Assembly: GCA_947625565.1 (NCBI GenBank)
Contig: CANQOU010000046.1
Span: 1-8,600 of the forward strand
Direction: 5' to 3'
From: an uncultured Clostridia bacterium
Lineage (GTDB): Bacteria > Bacillota > Clostridia > TANB77 > CAG-508
Length of the DNA: 8,600 nt
Shown here: positions 7,873 through 8,600 of the stretch, in pieces
Numbering within the stretch: the first letter of the stretch is position 1
Layout: each line of letters begins with the position of its first letter
Program-made: the position numbers and the translations under genes
The notes under the pieces: model-generated
The model's input: the letters and a program-made list of their open reading frames with translations, nothing else
Told to the model about the DNA's origin: nothing
The model's database searches: none

Positions 7873-7902
7873 AAAGTATGTGCTGTTTTTTTTTATTTAA
7901 AC
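7873..7902 (-). promoter_or_regulatory. Possible weak promoter of the yitT-family gene
   Basis: The 71-base gap should hold a promoter because a terminator closes the upstream gene. The best candidate on the minus strand is TTGTTT separated by 17-18 bases, including a run of nine A, from ACATAC/CATACT. Both boxes are poor matches to consensus, and the -35 would overlap the tail of the terminator. This is tentative. Confidence 0.3.
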
Positions 7903-7904
7903 AA

Positions 7905-7926
7905 AAAGACCTTTTTTTAGGTCTTT
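7905..7926 (-). terminator. Rho-independent terminator after the Elp3-like gene
   Basis: On the minus strand the stem AAAGACCT/AGGTCTTT (8 bp) closes a loop of six A and runs into TTGTTT, giving a T-rich tail. It starts three bases after the TAA stop of the Elp3-like gene. It ends transcription of the operon that lies mostly beyond the right edge. Confidence 0.85.
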
Positions 7927-7929
7927 GGT

Positions 7930-8600
7930 TTATTCTTCTAAAAAATCATTATATGTTTTTAAAACTTCGATTTTTGATTTTCCTTGTTTTATTGCTTCAT
8001 CTTGCTTTATAATTAAGTCTACATCATATGTATCTTTTAGTTTTTGTACATTTTCTTTTTTATGTCCTATTACATTATTTACATCAATTGGATTTACTGT
8101 AACTTGCACTTCTTTTACTTTTACATTCAGTCTTTTTATTTTATTTACAACTGCATCATACCACATTGCTGATTCAACTAATTGTCTGAAAGCTGGATGA
8201 AATGGTCCTGCTACAACTTCACTTCCTTTATAGTTTGGGTCTGATATTTCGTCTGTGTTTTGAAGTCCTACTCTTATTATATCAATATTTTTTGAAGCAA
8301 ACATTCTAACTAGTTCTTTACAAGTTTCTACTGCTTGAACAACTGTTAAAGGCTGATATTTTCCCTCTTGTAATTCTTTTTCTAATTTTGTTCCTTTTAT
8401 TACTAATACTGGATAAATTCTTACCATTTTAGGTTTTAATTTTATTAGTCTCTTTGCAGTATTTATTTCGTCTATTCTTGTGCTTTCTGGTAATCCTACC
8501 ATCATTTGGTGTCCTAAAATAAAACGATATCTTCTAATCAATCTTGATGCCTTTTTTACATCTTCAAAAGTATGTCCTCTTCCTGCTCTGTTTAAAATAT
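7930..8600 (-). CDS. Elp3-like radical SAM protein, C-terminal part (cut by the window edge)
   Basis: Only the last 222 residues or so are in the window, because the open frame continues to base 8600 without a start. The visible part begins in NRAGRGHTFEDV, continues through LGHQMMVGLPEST, RIYPVLVIKGT and VIRVGLQNTDEI-like segments (here IIRVGLQ), and includes VAGPFHPAFRQLVES. These are hallmarks of the short clostridial Elp3-related radical SAM proteins (COG1243-like) that lack the acetyltransferase domain of true Elp3. The CxxxCxxC motif that binds the [4Fe-4S] cluster and SAM should lie upstream, outside the window. A TTG at 8541 can be read as a start but sits inside conserved sequence and is not the true start. 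Function is unknown; a role in RNA modification is a guess by homology. In other clostridia such genes often sit near rnc and smc, but here a terminator follows at once. Confidence 0.88.
   Translation of the reverse strand, partial: ILNRAGRGHTFEDVKKASRLIRRYRFILGHQMMVGLPESTRIDEINTAKRLIKLKPKMVRIYPVLVIKGTKLEKELQEGKYQPLTVVQAVETCKELVRMFASKNIDIIRVGLQNTDEISDPNYKGSEVVAGPFHPAFRQLVESAMWYDAVVNKIKRLNVKVKEVQVTVNPIDVNNVIGHKKENVQKLKDTYDVDLIIKQDEAIKQGKSKIEVLKTYNDFLEE

Noticed and set aside
1..8600. Search for a novel defence, mobile or RNA-based system
   Set aside because: No direct-repeat arrays, transposase, integrase, toxin-antitoxin pair, tRNA or structured leader is visible; all genes belong to recognised housekeeping families.

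Overview
The window is very AT-rich and every gene is on the minus strand, so transcription runs from right (high coordinates) to left. AddB (the Firmicutes-type recombination nuclease), a YitT-family membrane protein, strong AAGGAG-type ribosome binding sites and the AT-rich codon use all point to a low-GC Firmicute, most likely a member of the Clostridia. The species cannot be named from this sequence alone.

From right to left the layout is as follows. (1) The C-terminal part of an Elp3-like radical SAM protein (7930-8600) enters from beyond the right edge and ends in a clear rho-independent terminator (7905-7926). (2) A YitT/DUF2179 membrane protein (6998-7858) follows as a single gene. 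(3) A promoter with a perfect -10 box (6964-6992) precedes a tightly packed five-gene cluster: an OGG1-type 8-oxoguanine glycosylase (6076-6939), addB (2720-6061), a PgeF/YfiH-type multicopper-oxidase-like protein (1884-2711), a family 4 Fe-S uracil-DNA glycosylase (1327-1881) and a GltD-like iron-sulfur flavoprotein (56-1324). The genes are separated by only 14, 8, 2 and 2 bases. The cluster ends in an 11-bp perfect hairpin terminator (12-43).

Three of the five operon genes act on damaged DNA: removal of oxidised guanine, removal of uracil, and processing of double-strand ends. The other two are a PgeF-family enzyme (peptidoglycan quality control and/or purine nucleoside chemistry) and an NAD(P)H-linked flavoprotein without its usual glutamate synthase partner. 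The addA gene, the obligate partner of addB and commonly next to it, is not in the window.

All genes belong to known families, and I see no mobile element, CRISPR array, tRNA or rRNA. No stretch longer than about 75 bases lacks a gene. I found no evidence for a previously undescribed system. The most interesting points are the gene content of the operon and the separation of addB from addA.
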